From the NCBI GenBank assembly GCA_028678885.1, contig JAJRCP010000036.1, forward strand, positions 1 through 10,169: 10,169 bases of DNA. The letters are read 5' to 3'. Under the pieces are notes generated by a model. It saw only the letters and a program-made list of their open reading frames with translations. It made no database searches and was not told where the DNA came from. Both the position numbers and the translations under genes were made by a program. Of this stretch, positions 1 through 7,305 are shown in pieces. Numbering within the stretch: the stretch's first letter is position 1; the number at the start of each line of letters is the position of its first letter. Origin of the DNA: Methanomicrobiales archaeon. GTDB taxonomy: Archaea; Halobacteriota; Methanomicrobia; Methanomicrobiales; JACTUA01.

Positions 1-2
1 AA

Positions 3-659
3 AGGACATTTTCTGCGGGAGCCGTCGTCAAATTGGATCTGGGTGTACATATCGAGGGATACATTGCCGATATAGCCACCACGGTGGATCTAGGAAATCA
101 CGAGCCCCTCCTTGAAGCATCACGGACAGCCTTGAATGCTGCGATTGAACGGGTGCGTCCGGGTATATCTACTGGAGAGATCGGCGCCGCGATCCAGGAG
201 AACATTGAATCGCGAGGATTTCGCCCTATTGCCAATCTGACCGGTCACGGACTGGATCGATACGCAATCCATGTCCCGCCCACCATTCCAAATCTGCGGA
301 TTAACGGGGGAGCGGTACTGAAGGAAGGAATGGTCTTTGCCATAGAACCCTTTGCGACCACAGGAAGCGGGATGGTAGGGGAAAGGAAAAGAGTGGAGAT
401 CTTCCAGCAGATCGGAGTTAAACCCGCCCGTTCACGAGACGCACGCAAAATTCTCTCTCTTATTAAGGACCGGAGAGGTATGCCTTTCGCGAAGCGCTGG
501 GTTCAAGCAGATAAAATGGATATGGCTCTCCACTCATTGGTCCAGACACACGCTCTCCATCCCTACCCGGTTTTGCATGATATTCCGGGATCTCTTGTCT
601 CTCAGGCCGAACACACCTTGATCGTGACGAGCGATGGATGTGTGGTCACGACCCGATGA
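3..659 (+). CDS. map: Methionine aminopeptidase, type II (5' end missing)
   Basis: Removes the initiator methionine from new proteins; a cytosolic two-metal peptidase of the creatinase/aminopeptidase (pita-bread) fold. The reading frame is open from base 3, so the gene enters from the left edge. 218 residues are visible of about 295 expected, and roughly the first 70-80 are missing. Counting from base 3, all five metal ligands of the family are present: D12 (VVKLDLGVH), D23 (YIADIATT), H82 (LTGHGLDRY), E115 (FAIEPFAT) and E203 (QAEHTLIV). H90 matches the second conserved active-site histidine. The insert between the last two ligand motifs (about residues 125-195) is the extra helical subdomain that marks type II enzymes. 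The TTG at base 33 is internal (the L of KLDLG) and is not a start. The stop lies 33 bases before the AAA ATPase gene on the same strand, so the two may be co-transcribed. Confidence 0.95.
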   Translation, partial: RTFSAGAVVKLDLGVHIEGYIADIATTVDLGNHEPLLEASRTALNAAIERVRPGISTGEIGAAIQENIESRGFRPIANLTGHGLDRYAIHVPPTIPNLRINGGAVLKEGMVFAIEPFATTGSGMVGERKRVEIFQQIGVKPARSRDARKILSLIKDRRGMPFAKRWVQADKMDMALHSLVQTHALHPYPVLHDIPGSLVSQAEHTLIVTSDGCVVTTR

Positions 660-676
660 GATACTATTATCCCAAT

Positions 677-686
677 TTGACGTCAA
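677..686. repeat. 10-bp perfect palindrome before the AAA ATPase gene
   Basis: TTGACGTCAA reads the same on both strands and ends 6 bases before the ATG at 693, inside the 33-base gap after map. It could be an operator half-pair, or chance. A weak AT-rich element, ATACTATTAT at 661-670, lies about 27 bases before that ATG and could be a TATA box giving a nearly leaderless message. No Shine-Dalgarno sequence is visible before 693 or before the in-frame ATG at 702. Confidence 0.25.
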
Positions 687-692
687 TATATC

Positions 693-1973
693 ATGTTACA
701 TATGTCCGAATTGGACGCCTACGATCTGCAAATATTCGAGGCAATTCTTACCGCAGAGACTTTTAATCGTACAATAAAGCTCAACGGTAATGATCTCTCA
801 CCGGTGCATAGGGCATTGCTCGGAACGAATGGTAGCAGTATAGAAATAAAACGTCCTGTTATCATTAGTGAAGGCGCGATTGAACGGGTGCTGGGTATCC
901 CGAAAGCCAGGGACCGTCTCAAGGGGAATCCCTTTGTCCGTTATGAGGAGTTCGGACAACGGCTCTCCATCACCGCTCTGGAACCGGCTGCCCGATGGTT
1001 TGTCCAGGTGGGAGGGCGATCTTTCGCCAATGCAAATCCCACCCTAGCATGTCTCATGGAGGAGATGGGGATCGATTCCGTCTTATATGCAGAAGCGAGA
1101 AAGAAGAATCCTCCTGTTGAGGATTCGCGCTCATATCTTGATGCGAAAATGGCCTCGGTATTGAAAGAGGATGAGCTCATGAAAGCTGCACTCGATCTCC
1201 TTATCGTCAGTGCGCCGGATGAGATCGAGCAAGCGCTGGTGGATCTGGTCTGTACTCCTCATCAGAAGGAAGTTATCGCCAAGATAAAGACCGCTGTACA
1301 ACATCGGGAATATCTGAGAGATCATCGGATCTATGAGCTTGGTAAACTCCTGTTCGTGGGACCTCCGGGAACAGGAAAAACCTCGCTTGCCCTTGCACTC
1401 TCGCATGAACTACATATGCCTGTTCTCGAAGTCCGCCTCTCCATGATCACTTCCCAGTATCTGGGTGAAACATCCAAAAACATCGATCGGGTATTCCAGT
1501 TTGCCAAGAAAATGGCACCCTGCCTGCTTTTTATCGATGAGTTTGACTTCGTGGCAAAGAGTCGAATCACCGATGATCATGGAGCGATGAAACGGGCAGT
1601 AAACATGCTCCTAAAGAATATCGATCGAATCAGCCTTGTACGTGACCGGGTTCTACTCATCGCAGCGACGAATCATCCTCAGCTCCTGGATGAAGCCGCC
1701 TGGCGGCGATTCGATGATGTGATCGAATTTCCGCTTCCCAATGAACAGGTCCGGGAAGAGATCCTTGCGAACCTGCTCTCTAGGTTTGAATGTGAATGTA
1801 ATCCCAAGGACCTTGCAGCAAAAACGGAAGGATTTTCTGGTGCCGATCTTCGCATCATGGTGAAGGAAGGGCTTCTCACTGCTCTCTCGCATGAAACCGC
1901 ACATATTGGGCGTGATGATATGGAAGAGGGAATTGCCCTCATCAGAAACCGGAACATTCTTCGCTCCGGGTGA
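693..1973 (+). CDS. AAA-family ATPase with unrecognised N-terminal region
   Basis: A 426-residue protein with one AAA module at about residues 200-426. Visible motifs are Walker A GPPGTGKT (223-230), a pore-loop-like stretch SQYLGETSKN (254-263), Walker B LLFIDE (278-283), sensor 1 asparagine N327 (IAATNHP), arginine-finger pair R338-R339 in AAWRRFD, and the C-terminal GFSGADL (380-386) with its sensor-2 region. The domain resembles proteasomal ATPase, Cdc48 and FtsH-type modules, so ATP-driven protein remodelling is the likely role; the substrate cannot be told. Residues 1-200 match no domain I recognise. They show no coiled coil, membrane segment or OB-fold signature, so this is not an ordinary PAN or Cdc48. 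The start could be ATG 693 or ATG 702 (MSELD). The last bases overlap the next gene by GTGA, which suggests translational coupling to the MBL-fold protein. The ATPase call is secure; the function is unknown. Confidence 0.85.
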   Translation: MLHMSELDAYDLQIFEAILTAETFNRTIKLNGNDLSPVHRALLGTNGSSIEIKRPVIISEGAIERVLGIPKARDRLKGNPFVRYEEFGQRLSITALEPAARWFVQVGGRSFANANPTLACLMEEMGIDSVLYAEARKKNPPVEDSRSYLDAKMASVLKEDELMKAALDLLIVSAPDEIEQALVDLVCTPHQKEVIAKIKTAVQHREYLRDHRIYELGKLLFVGPPGTGKTSLALALSHELHMPVLEVRLSMITSQYLGETSKNIDRVFQFAKKMAPCLLFIDEFDFVAKSRITDDHGAMKRAVNMLLKNIDRISLVRDRVLLIAATNHPQLLDEAAWRRFDDVIEFPLPNEQVREEILANLLSRFECECNPKDLAAKTEGFSGADLRIMVKEGLLTALSHETAHIGRDDMEEGIALIRNRNILRSG

Positions 1974-2698
1974 TTTTCCTGAGGTTAACCCTCCTTGGTA
2001 CAGGAGATGCAGTAGGGACTCCTAAAATTGGATGTGCATGTCCCCGTTGTACATATGCCTTGCAGAAGAGGATCTCGCGCACCCGCACCTCACTTCTCCT
2101 TGAATCAGAAGGTCGGCATCTGATAATCGATACTTCACCCGATATGCGATATCAGCTTCTGCGATCCGGCTCTCCTCCTATTGATGCAGTGATCTGGACC
2201 CATGGGCACTATGATCATTATTCCGGGTATGGAGAATTTTACCGTGTGCAAAAACCCCCGCCGGTCTATGCCGCCCCGGAAGTTCTCTCATACTGCAGCC
2301 AGTTTTTTACGTTCCTTCCTTACGAAAAACATCCCATGACACCCTACCTGCCAATCGAATTATTCGGACTAAAGATCACCTCTCTCCCCGTCAATCATCC
2401 GTCTGTTCCGACCTTTGGCCTATGTATTGAATCTGATGGTGTAGCAATTGGATACACTTCCGATACCCGCGTGGATATACCATCCACAACCCGATCGCAT
2501 CTAGAAGGCATGGATCTCCTGCTAGTCGATGCGATTGTCCCTTCCGACCTACACTTGAACAAGCATATGAACTATGAAGAGGCTTGCAACCTCTCACGGG
2601 AACTGGGAGCGAGAGATTTCCGCTGTGTCCACCTTAGTCATCTGGTATCCTGGGATCTTCCTCATCTGGGAAGAGACTCGGATACGTGGATATTGTAA
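1970..2698 (+). CDS. PhnP-like MBL-fold phosphodiesterase
   Basis: A metallo-beta-lactamase-fold hydrolase of 242 residues, the normal length for the PhnP-type phosphoribosyl cyclic phosphodiesterase group. It starts with LTLLGTGDAVGTPKIGC, and C22, C24 and C27 match the structural zinc site that distinguishes PhnP relatives. The metal-binding motif is HGHYDH (H78, H80, D82, H83). Further candidate ligands are H143, D165 in GYTSDTR, and H221 in CVHLSH. The C-terminus, SWDLPHLGRDSDTWIL, looks complete. PhnP acts on cyclic ribose phosphates in phosphonate breakdown, but no C-P lyase gene lies nearby. The real substrate may be another cyclic phosphate or nucleotide; tRNase Z-like RNA processing is a less likely alternative. 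The start is GTG 1970, which overlaps the ATPase stop by 4 bases; the downstream frame shows no better start ahead of the strand-1 motif. Confidence 0.85.
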   Translation: MIFLRLTLLGTGDAVGTPKIGCACPRCTYALQKRISRTRTSLLLESEGRHLIIDTSPDMRYQLLRSGSPPIDAVIWTHGHYDHYSGYGEFYRVQKPPPVYAAPEVLSYCSQFFTFLPYEKHPMTPYLPIELFGLKITSLPVNHPSVPTFGLCIESDGVAIGYTSDTRVDIPSTTRSHLEGMDLLLVDAIVPSDLHLNKHMNYEEACNLSRELGARDFRCVHLSHLVSWDLPHLGRDSDTWIL

Positions 2699-2716
2699 AT
2701 ATTCTTGGTACCAATA

Positions 2717-2724
2717 CTTATATC
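2717..2724 (+). promoter_or_regulatory. Candidate TATA box for rpoL
   Basis: CTTATATC lies in the 54-base gap between the MBL-fold gene and rpoL. Its centre is about 32 bases before the ATG at 2753. At archaeal spacing, transcription would start near 2745-2747, leaving a leader of a few bases. No Shine-Dalgarno sequence is visible, which fits a nearly leaderless message. Read-through from the upstream genes is also possible. Confidence 0.4.
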
Positions 2725-2752
2725 AGCTTCCGATGTTGATCTTTAAGGCGCT

Positions 2753-3031
2753 ATGAATATCGAGATTCTGGAGCTCACAGGTGTACGAGCAAGGATTCTC
2801 TTCCGAGGTGAGAGTCACACCTTCATGAACATGCTCACCGATGAGATCCTTCAGGATCCCGTCGTAGACGTGGCAAAATATACCATGGAATTTCAATTCT
2901 CGGACCCCGAACTCGTGGTAACCACCGATGGGAAAAAGGATCCCCTAACAGTGGTACGTGAAGCCTGTCAGCGTCTGATGAGTGATTGCGATGAATTGCT
3001 CAAGGACGTAAGAGCTGCTGTTCCGCGATAG
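2753..3031 (+). CDS. rpoL: DNA-directed RNA polymerase subunit L
   Basis: Small subunit of the archaeal RNA polymerase, equivalent to eukaryotic Rpb11/AC19 and to part of the bacterial alpha subunit. It pairs with subunit D to form the assembly platform of the enzyme. The 92-residue length is normal. The typical core is visible: an N-terminal strand (IEILELTGVRARILFRGE), then HTFMNMLTDEILQDPVVDVAKY at about residues 22-43, a short strand segment with DPELVVTTDG (51-60), and a long C-terminal helix (about 63-86). The ATG at 2753 gives the expected family N-terminus. The gene is followed by a T-rich stretch and converges with the aIF2 beta gene. No feature suggests damage. Confidence 0.95.
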   Translation: MNIEILELTGVRARILFRGESHTFMNMLTDEILQDPVVDVAKYTMEFQFSDPELVVTTDGKKDPLTVVREACQRLMSDCDELLKDVRAAVPR

Positions 3032-3040
3032 AAGACCCTT

Positions 3041-3053
3041 TCTGCCTCTTTTT
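3041..3053 (+). terminator. T-rich tract after rpoL
   Basis: TCTGCCTCTTTTT begins 10 bases after the rpoL stop and ends in five Ts. Archaeal polymerase often stops at such tracts without a hairpin, and I see no convincing stem here. A weak 6-bp inverted repeat (ATTATC 3068-3073, GATAAT 3088-3093, 14-base loop) and a perfect palindrome TTTCATGAAA (3101-3110) lie further downstream. No gene is visible in the rest of this 184-base gap. Confidence 0.45.
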
Positions 3054-3160
3054 CGGATATTGTTCCCATTATCATTCCTCTGCTAGGGATAATACGTCCG
3101 TTTCATGAAATTCCATGACCTTTCCATCATACATACTGAATGACACATACTATTCCCCCT

Positions 3161-3177
3161 AAAAAACGTACTAAAAA
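3161..3177 (-). terminator. Double T-tract terminator for the aIF2 beta gene
   Basis: Read on the minus strand, this stretch gives TTTTT, a short spacer, then TTTTTT. It starts about 39 bases past the aIF2 beta stop codon. Two T runs after a gene end are the usual archaeal termination signal. With the opposing tract after rpoL it separates the two convergent genes. Confidence 0.5.
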
Positions 3178-3215
3178 TTGTTGAAAACAGTAAGGATCCT
3201 TTTGGAAAGTGAGAT

Positions 3216-3830
3216 CTACAATCTTTCCGTAAAAATGATTGACCCAGCGATACGGCTGATGCGTACCTTTACTTTCTGCCCAGGTTTTGCACCTGCTACG
3301 TACATGGTGTATGGTCCATCCTTGACTACACCATCTCCGCGTTTGCTGATAGACTGTATTTCCACCTCAATCTCTGCCCCTTCAGTGTATTTGGCTGTTT
3401 TCTCCTCACCCCGAGAGGCTTTTCGTTTCTTTACGGGGCGGTGGCCTCCACATGCGTCACAGCGGAGAACTGCTACCCGTCCGTCCTTTCCGATATGGGT
3501 ATCCGGGCTCCCGCACTCAGAGCAAATGACATATTCTGCAATGTAATTCTTGATGATAGAATTGACATAGCTTTTTTCAAACTTGCCATTGAAAATCGCC
3601 CGGCCACTCTCGATTTTTCCGGCAGTACCTAGTTCACCCAGCAAATATTTCATCAGATGATCTGGATCGCGATTCAGGATGTCAGCAATCTCGCCAAAAT
3701 TCTCCAGTACAGTGGTTTTTCCTTCGATGAAGACCTTCCCTTCCGGGACCGTGAATCGCTTCGTGGCATCCCCGATTTCGGTGATATTCTCGTATGCCTT
3801 TTTAAGAAGTTCTTCGTATGTCGGGGGCAT
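3216..3830 (-). CDS. Translation initiation factor aIF2 beta with TRAM domain
   Basis: Beta subunit of the heterotrimeric factor that brings initiator tRNA to the archaeal ribosome. The chosen start (ATG at 3828-3830) gives 204 residues beginning MPPTYEELLKKAYENI, the expected family opening. The frame stays open upstream for 37 more codons, but that extension is hydrophobic, lacks family likeness and would run into purL. The middle domain spans about residues 20-95 (KVFIEGKTTVLENFGEIAD, then the LMKYLLGELGTAGKIE region). The zinc ribbon has C103, C106, C124 and C127. Residues 147-204 form a TRAM domain with the typical GDGVV core (165-169), a nucleic-acid-binding addition found on this factor in many methanogens. 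No clear Shine-Dalgarno sequence is visible. A minus-strand T-rich element near 3857-3863 is a possible TATA box. The gene lies head to head with purL. Confidence 0.93.
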   Translation of the reverse strand: MPPTYEELLKKAYENITEIGDATKRFTVPEGKVFIEGKTTVLENFGEIADILNRDPDHLMKYLLGELGTAGKIESGRAIFNGKFEKSYVNSIIKNYIAEYVICSECGSPDTHIGKDGRVAVLRCDACGGHRPVKKRKASRGEEKTAKYTEGAEIEVEIQSISKRGDGVVKDGPYTMYVAGAKPGQKVKVRISRIAGSIIFTERL

Positions 3831-3912
3831 GGATACTATCTTAGCGGCCAAAGCGTAAAAAGGTCCTCCAAGGGGCATGCTTATCAGGATGAAAAGGCCA
3901 CTTTCATCCATT

Positions 3913-5988
3913 ATGCTCTCAGCCGGAGATCTGGCACGCATACGCGAGGTTCTGGGAAGGGAACCATCTGAGGTGGAGGCTGCCTGCTTTGATAATCTCT
4001 GGAGCGAGCATTGCAGTTACCGCTCCACCCGTTTGTTCCTCAGGACACTTCCAACAAAAGGGGAGAACGTGATAGTCGGGCCTGGTGACGATGCAGCGGT
4101 GGTTAGATATTCAGAGGACCTGGCGATCGTCGTGGGTATGGAGAGCCACAATCATCCTAGTTATGTGGATCCCTATCATGGTGCGGCCACAGGAGTGGGA
4201 GGTATAGTGCGGGATGTAATATCCATGGGAGGTCGACCCATCGCTCTCATGGATCCTCTCTATTTCGGTCCTCTCAGGAAAGAGAAAAACCGCTATCTCT
4301 TTGAACACATTGTGATCGGGATTGGTGATTACGGGAATTGCATTGGTGTTCCCGTGATACGAGGGGAGGTGGTCTTCGATGAGGGTTATTCTGGTAATCC
4401 TCTGGTGAATGTGGTTTGCATCGGAATTGTGCACCCTGAAAAGTACATCACCGGGCATGCAAAGAAACCGGGGAGCCGTTTGGTCTTGGTGGGATCCTCT
4501 ACTGGAAGGGATGGGTTGGGGGGGGCTTCCTTCGCCTCTCGTGACCTGAGCGAATCTGCCGTGCAGGAAGATCGTCCCAGCGTCCAGATTGGGGATCCGT
4601 ATACCGAGAAACTGATCATCGATGCAACCCTCGAAATGATGGGAACCGGCATGATCCTTGCATGCAAAGATCTGGGGGCAGCAGGGCTTGCGGGTGCCTC
4701 GAGCGAACTCTGCAGTACCTACGGCGGCTTGATACAGGCGGACCGGGTCCACCTCCGAGAAACAGGGATGAGACCTGCAGAGATCATGCTTTCAGAATCA
4801 CAGGAGAGAATGGTACTTGAAGTGGCCTCCGAAAATGTTGAAGCGATCGGAAGGATCGCGGAGAAATATGACCTGCGGTGGAGTGAAATAGGAGAGGTAA
4901 TCGGAGAGCCCCGTTATATTGTTAAATACCGTGAAGAGGTGGTCTGTGATCTTCCGATCGATTTCCTGACCGGGGATGCGCCCGTATGTCTGTGGGCAAC
5001 GGTACCGTATGAAGCAGAAAAGGCATTCCAACACCCCACAGGGCCCCTGAAAGAACTCGCCCTCAAGGTTCTCTCTCATCCTGAAGTAGCGGCCAAGGAA
5101 TGGGTGTACGAACAATATGATCATGATGTGCAGCTGCGCACTCTAACAATACGCCGGGATGCAGCCGTTCTTCGCCTGGGGGAAAAAGCCCTTGCTCTCT
5201 CTTGTGGATGCAATCCGCGACATATCTATCTCTCTCCGTATGCGGGGACTGCAAATGCGGTGATAGAAAACGCAAGCAACCTTGCCTGCCATGGGGCAAC
5301 CCCGCTTTGCCTGGTAGACTGCCTGAATTTTGCAAGCCCCGTCCACCCGGAGGTATACTGGCAGCTGGAACAATGCACCAAAGGATTAGGAGACATGGCA
5401 AAAAAACTGGGAATCCCGGTGGTGGGCGGAAATGTTTCATTGTATAACGAAAGCGACGAATTTGGGACGCAAATCAAGCCTACCCCTTCGCTGGGTATGG
5501 TTGGAAAAGGGGAAATCCTTCCTTCCTTTTCACCCTTCGATGGGAACGAGCTTGCCCTTGTGGGAGAGACAGATCCGTTCTTCGGGGGTTCCGTACTTGA
5601 TGCTGTTACCGGCTGCGGGGGTACTGCACCATCGATCGCAAACCCGGACGTACTTCCCTTGGTTTGCTCTCTTGTTGATCGGGGACGGGTGAGAGGAATC
5701 ACCGACCTCTCGCAGGGAGGGCTCCTCGCCGCTTTAGCTGCAATCTCTCCCAAGGCATCCGTAGAACTTTCCGGGGACCTACTGCCCATGCTTTTTTCTG
5801 AAGCCTATGGGAGATTCCTTATAGCAATTGAGAGTGAAGCACCTCTCAAACGGCTTCGATATTCTATCATCGGCGAAGTGAAAGGAAACCTCTTGAAGGT
5901 AACTGGCAGTGACGGAGAACTTCTCCTTACCCCGCGGGAGTTGGAAGAGGCACAATCCTCGATTACCCGGATGATGCGTTATTCATAG
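3913..5988 (+). CDS. purL: Phosphoribosylformylglycinamidine synthase subunit PurL
   Basis: Synthetase subunit of FGAM synthase, the fourth step of purine synthesis: ATP-dependent conversion of FGAR to FGAM with ammonia delivered by PurQ, normally together with PurS. Neither partner gene is in the window. From ATG 3913 the protein has 691 residues, right for the small, separate-subunit PurL. Visible motifs are NLWSEHCSYRSTR (28-40, catalytic H33), GPGDDAAVV (56-64), the nucleotide-binding MESHNHPSYVDPYHGAATG (76-94), GLGGASF (201-207), KDLGAAGL (252-259), QYDHDVQ (401-407), VVGGNVSLYNES (503-514) and ITDLSQGGL (596-604), so both AIRS-like halves are intact. ATGs at 3877 and 3889 are in frame. 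I prefer 3913 because MLSAGDLARIREVLGREP aligns with the usual archaeal N-terminus. No strong Shine-Dalgarno sequence decides it. T-rich sequence at 6018-6022 follows the gene. Confidence 0.95.
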   Translation: MLSAGDLARIREVLGREPSEVEAACFDNLWSEHCSYRSTRLFLRTLPTKGENVIVGPGDDAAVVRYSEDLAIVVGMESHNHPSYVDPYHGAATGVGGIVRDVISMGGRPIALMDPLYFGPLRKEKNRYLFEHIVIGIGDYGNCIGVPVIRGEVVFDEGYSGNPLVNVVCIGIVHPEKYITGHAKKPGSRLVLVGSSTGRDGLGGASFASRDLSESAVQEDRPSVQIGDPYTEKLIIDATLEMMGTGMILACKDLGAAGLAGASSELCSTYGGLIQADRVHLRETGMRPAEIMLSESQERMVLEVASENVEAIGRIAEKYDLRWSEIGEVIGEPRYIVKYREEVVCDLPIDFLTGDAPVCLWATVPYEAEKAFQHPTGPLKELALKVLSHPEVAAKEWVYEQYDHDVQLRTLTIRRDAAVLRLGEKALALSCGCNPRHIYLSPYAGTANAVIENASNLACHGATPLCLVDCLNFASPVHPEVYWQLEQCTKGLGDMAKKLGIPVVGGNVSLYNESDEFGTQIKPTPSLGMVGKGEILPSFSPFDGNELALVGETDPFFGGSVLDAVTGCGGTAPSIANPDVLPLVCSLVDRGRVRGITDLSQGGLLAALAAISPKASVELSGDLLPMLFSEAYGRFLIAIESEAPLKRLRYSIIGEVKGNLLKVTGSDGELLLTPRELEEAQSSITRMMRYS

Positions 5989-6261
5989 CGTTGATGGCTG
6001 ACACTAATTCTCAGATCTTTTTCTGGTCCTGAAGTTCCTTTCTCCCGAAATGGAACATATGTTTCACCTCTATATTCCGGCTGGTCAGGGCCGTGAAGGG
6101 ACCATTCAGACGTTGATACTACAGTTTCCCTTCATTCTTCAAGCCTTAAAACCACAGATAAAACAATCAGATTAACTTTTAAGAAATAAGCGATCCCTGA
6201 ATTTATAGCGCTGAAAAAAGGGAGATAATTCGACGGTGAAAATGAGGAATATGTTTATTCA
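5989..6261. other. 273-bp gap between convergent purL and ilvC
   Basis: No protein gene or tRNA is visible here. After purL there is a five-T run (6018-6022), a likely stop signal for rightward transcription. On the minus strand a six-T run (6214-6219 as A on plus) sits about 43 bases past the ilvC stop and probably ends that message. A perfect 10-bp palindrome AACATATGTT spans 6054-6063. A plus-strand TATA-like TTTATAG (6201-6207) could drive a short transcript towards the ilvC 3' end, but nothing else supports one. Confidence 0.4.
6214..6219 (-). terminator. T-tract terminator for ilvC
   Basis: On the minus strand this is a run of six Ts about 43 bases beyond the ilvC stop, with further T-rich stretches after it (near 6175-6190). 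There is no good stem, so this would be an archaeal-type T-tract terminator. The position and strand are seen; the function is inferred. Confidence 0.4.
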
Positions 6262-7251
6262 TCATTGTTTTTTGAACTGAGGCATCAGACTCCGAAGATC
6301 CTTTCCCACATATTCGATGAGATGCTCTTCATCAGCTCTAGTGAGGGCATTGAAGACAGGACGTTTCACCATGTTCTCGAGAATCCATTCACGGGCGAAT
6401 TCCCCACTCTGGATCTCATCAAGTATATCCTGCATCGCCTCGTACACTTCCGGTCCTATTACCCGAGGACCACGGGTAAGATCGCCATACTGAGCGGTAT
6501 TGCTTATCGCATTCCGCATGTTTGTGAATCCTCCCTCATAGATGAGATCCACGATCAGCTTCATTTCATGAAGGATCTCTAGGTAGGCCATTTCGGGAGC
6601 ATATCCTGCATCAACCAAGGTCTCGAATCCGGCCTTGATTAGCGAGGTGACTCCCCCACACAGCACGGTCTGTTCACCAAACAGATCGGTTTCCGTCTCC
6701 TCACGGAAGGTGGTCTCCAGTACTACTGCGCGGGTTGCTCCGATTGCCTTTGCATATCCAAGGGCGATTTCCTTTGCTTTCCCGGATACATCCTGATGAA
6801 TGGCGATAAGGGCAGGGACTCCCACACCCCCCTCATACGTTCGTCGGACCATACTTCCTGGTCCCTTCGGTGCGATCATAATCACGTCTACCCCGGAGGG
6901 AGGGACAATCTGACCGAAATGAATATTGAACCCATGGGAAAAGGAGAGGCACATCCCATCTCGAAGATGAGGATGAATCTCCGCTTGGTACACCGCAGCT
7001 TGCTGTTCATCGGGGAGCAGGATCTGCACCATATCTGCACGTTTCACTGCATCGGATACCGAGAAAACCTTGAAGCCCTCCTCACTCGCTTTCTGCCAGC
7101 TCTTCCCTGGTCGCACCCCTATTATGACAGACAGACCACTATCTCGTAAATTAAGAGATTGTCCCCTTCCTTGAGACCCATATCCGATCACCGCCACCGT
7201 TTTCCCTTTAAATATGCCCAGATTTGCATCATCCTCAAAGTATCGTTCCAT
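6262..7251 (-). CDS. ilvC: Ketol-acid reductoisomerase
   Basis: Second step of valine, leucine and isoleucine synthesis: Mg-dependent alkyl migration and NAD(P)H reduction of acetolactate or acetohydroxybutyrate. The ATG at 7249-7251 gives 329 residues starting MERYFEDDANLGIF, which lines up with family N-termini. In-frame ATGs at 7261-7263 and 7267-7269 would add 4 or 6 residues and fit a shorter leader. The Rossmann domain has GYGSQG (23-28) and the cofactor-specificity loop VRPGKSW (46-52), where S51 would favour phosphate and hence NADPH. H106 (FSHGF) and PKGPG (128-132) follow. The all-helical domain carries metal ligands D189 and E193 (TDLFGEQ), E225 and E229, and the substrate serine S250 (ISNTAQYGDLTRGPR). 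This is the short class I form. ilvB, ilvN and ilvD are absent here, so the gene stands alone, head to head with mptA. Confidence 0.96.
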   Translation of the reverse strand: MERYFEDDANLGIFKGKTVAVIGYGSQGRGQSLNLRDSGLSVIIGVRPGKSWQKASEEGFKVFSVSDAVKRADMVQILLPDEQQAAVYQAEIHPHLRDGMCLSFSHGFNIHFGQIVPPSGVDVIMIAPKGPGSMVRRTYEGGVGVPALIAIHQDVSGKAKEIALGYAKAIGATRAVVLETTFREETETDLFGEQTVLCGGVTSLIKAGFETLVDAGYAPEMAYLEILHEMKLIVDLIYEGGFTNMRNAISNTAQYGDLTRGPRVIGPEVYEAMQDILDEIQSGEFAREWILENMVKRPVFNALTRADEEHLIEYVGKDLRSLMPQFKKQ

Positions 7252-7297
7252 TTCGCAATTCATACGCATCAAATATGTGCAAGAGAGGAAATAAATA

Positions 7298-7305
7298 TTA
7301 TATAA
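7298..7305. promoter_or_regulatory. Palindromic TATA element between ilvC and mptA
   Basis: TTATATAA is a perfect palindrome in an AT-rich stretch (7290-7308) midway between the two divergent genes. Read leftwards it appears as TTTTTATATAAT; about 25 bases further lies 7275-7278, just before the ilvC start codons. Read rightwards, initiation would fall near 7327-7330, giving mptA a leader of about 18 bases with its Shine-Dalgarno site. It may serve one or both genes. An adjacent AAATAAATA (7289-7297) could be a separate element for mptA. Confidence 0.6.

Noticed and set aside
2574..2756. Small 60-codon frame overlapping the MBL gene end
   Set aside because: No ribosome site or family likeness; the MBL protein reaches its expected C-terminus in the main frame.
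3068..3093. 6-bp inverted repeat with 14-base loop after rpoL as a hairpin terminator
   Set aside because: The stem is short and AT-rich and is not followed by a T run; the T tract lies before it.
3178..3546. Open frame of 122 codons on the plus strand
   Set aside because: It lies opposite the aIF2 beta gene, has no family likeness, and the minus-strand gene is certain from its zinc ribbon and TRAM domain.
4111..4752. Open frame of 213 codons on the minus strand
   Set aside because: It is antisense to the most conserved part of purL, and its composition (His, Ile and Pro rich) looks like a reverse-strand artefact.
5226..5789. Open frame of 187 codons on the minus strand
   Set aside because: It is a shadow of purL; it is rich in Ser, Pro and Arg with no domain pattern, and purL motifs run through the whole interval.
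6242..6280. 12-codon frame starting ATG 6242
   Set aside because: It overlaps the ilvC 3' end, is very short and has no supporting conservation that I can see.
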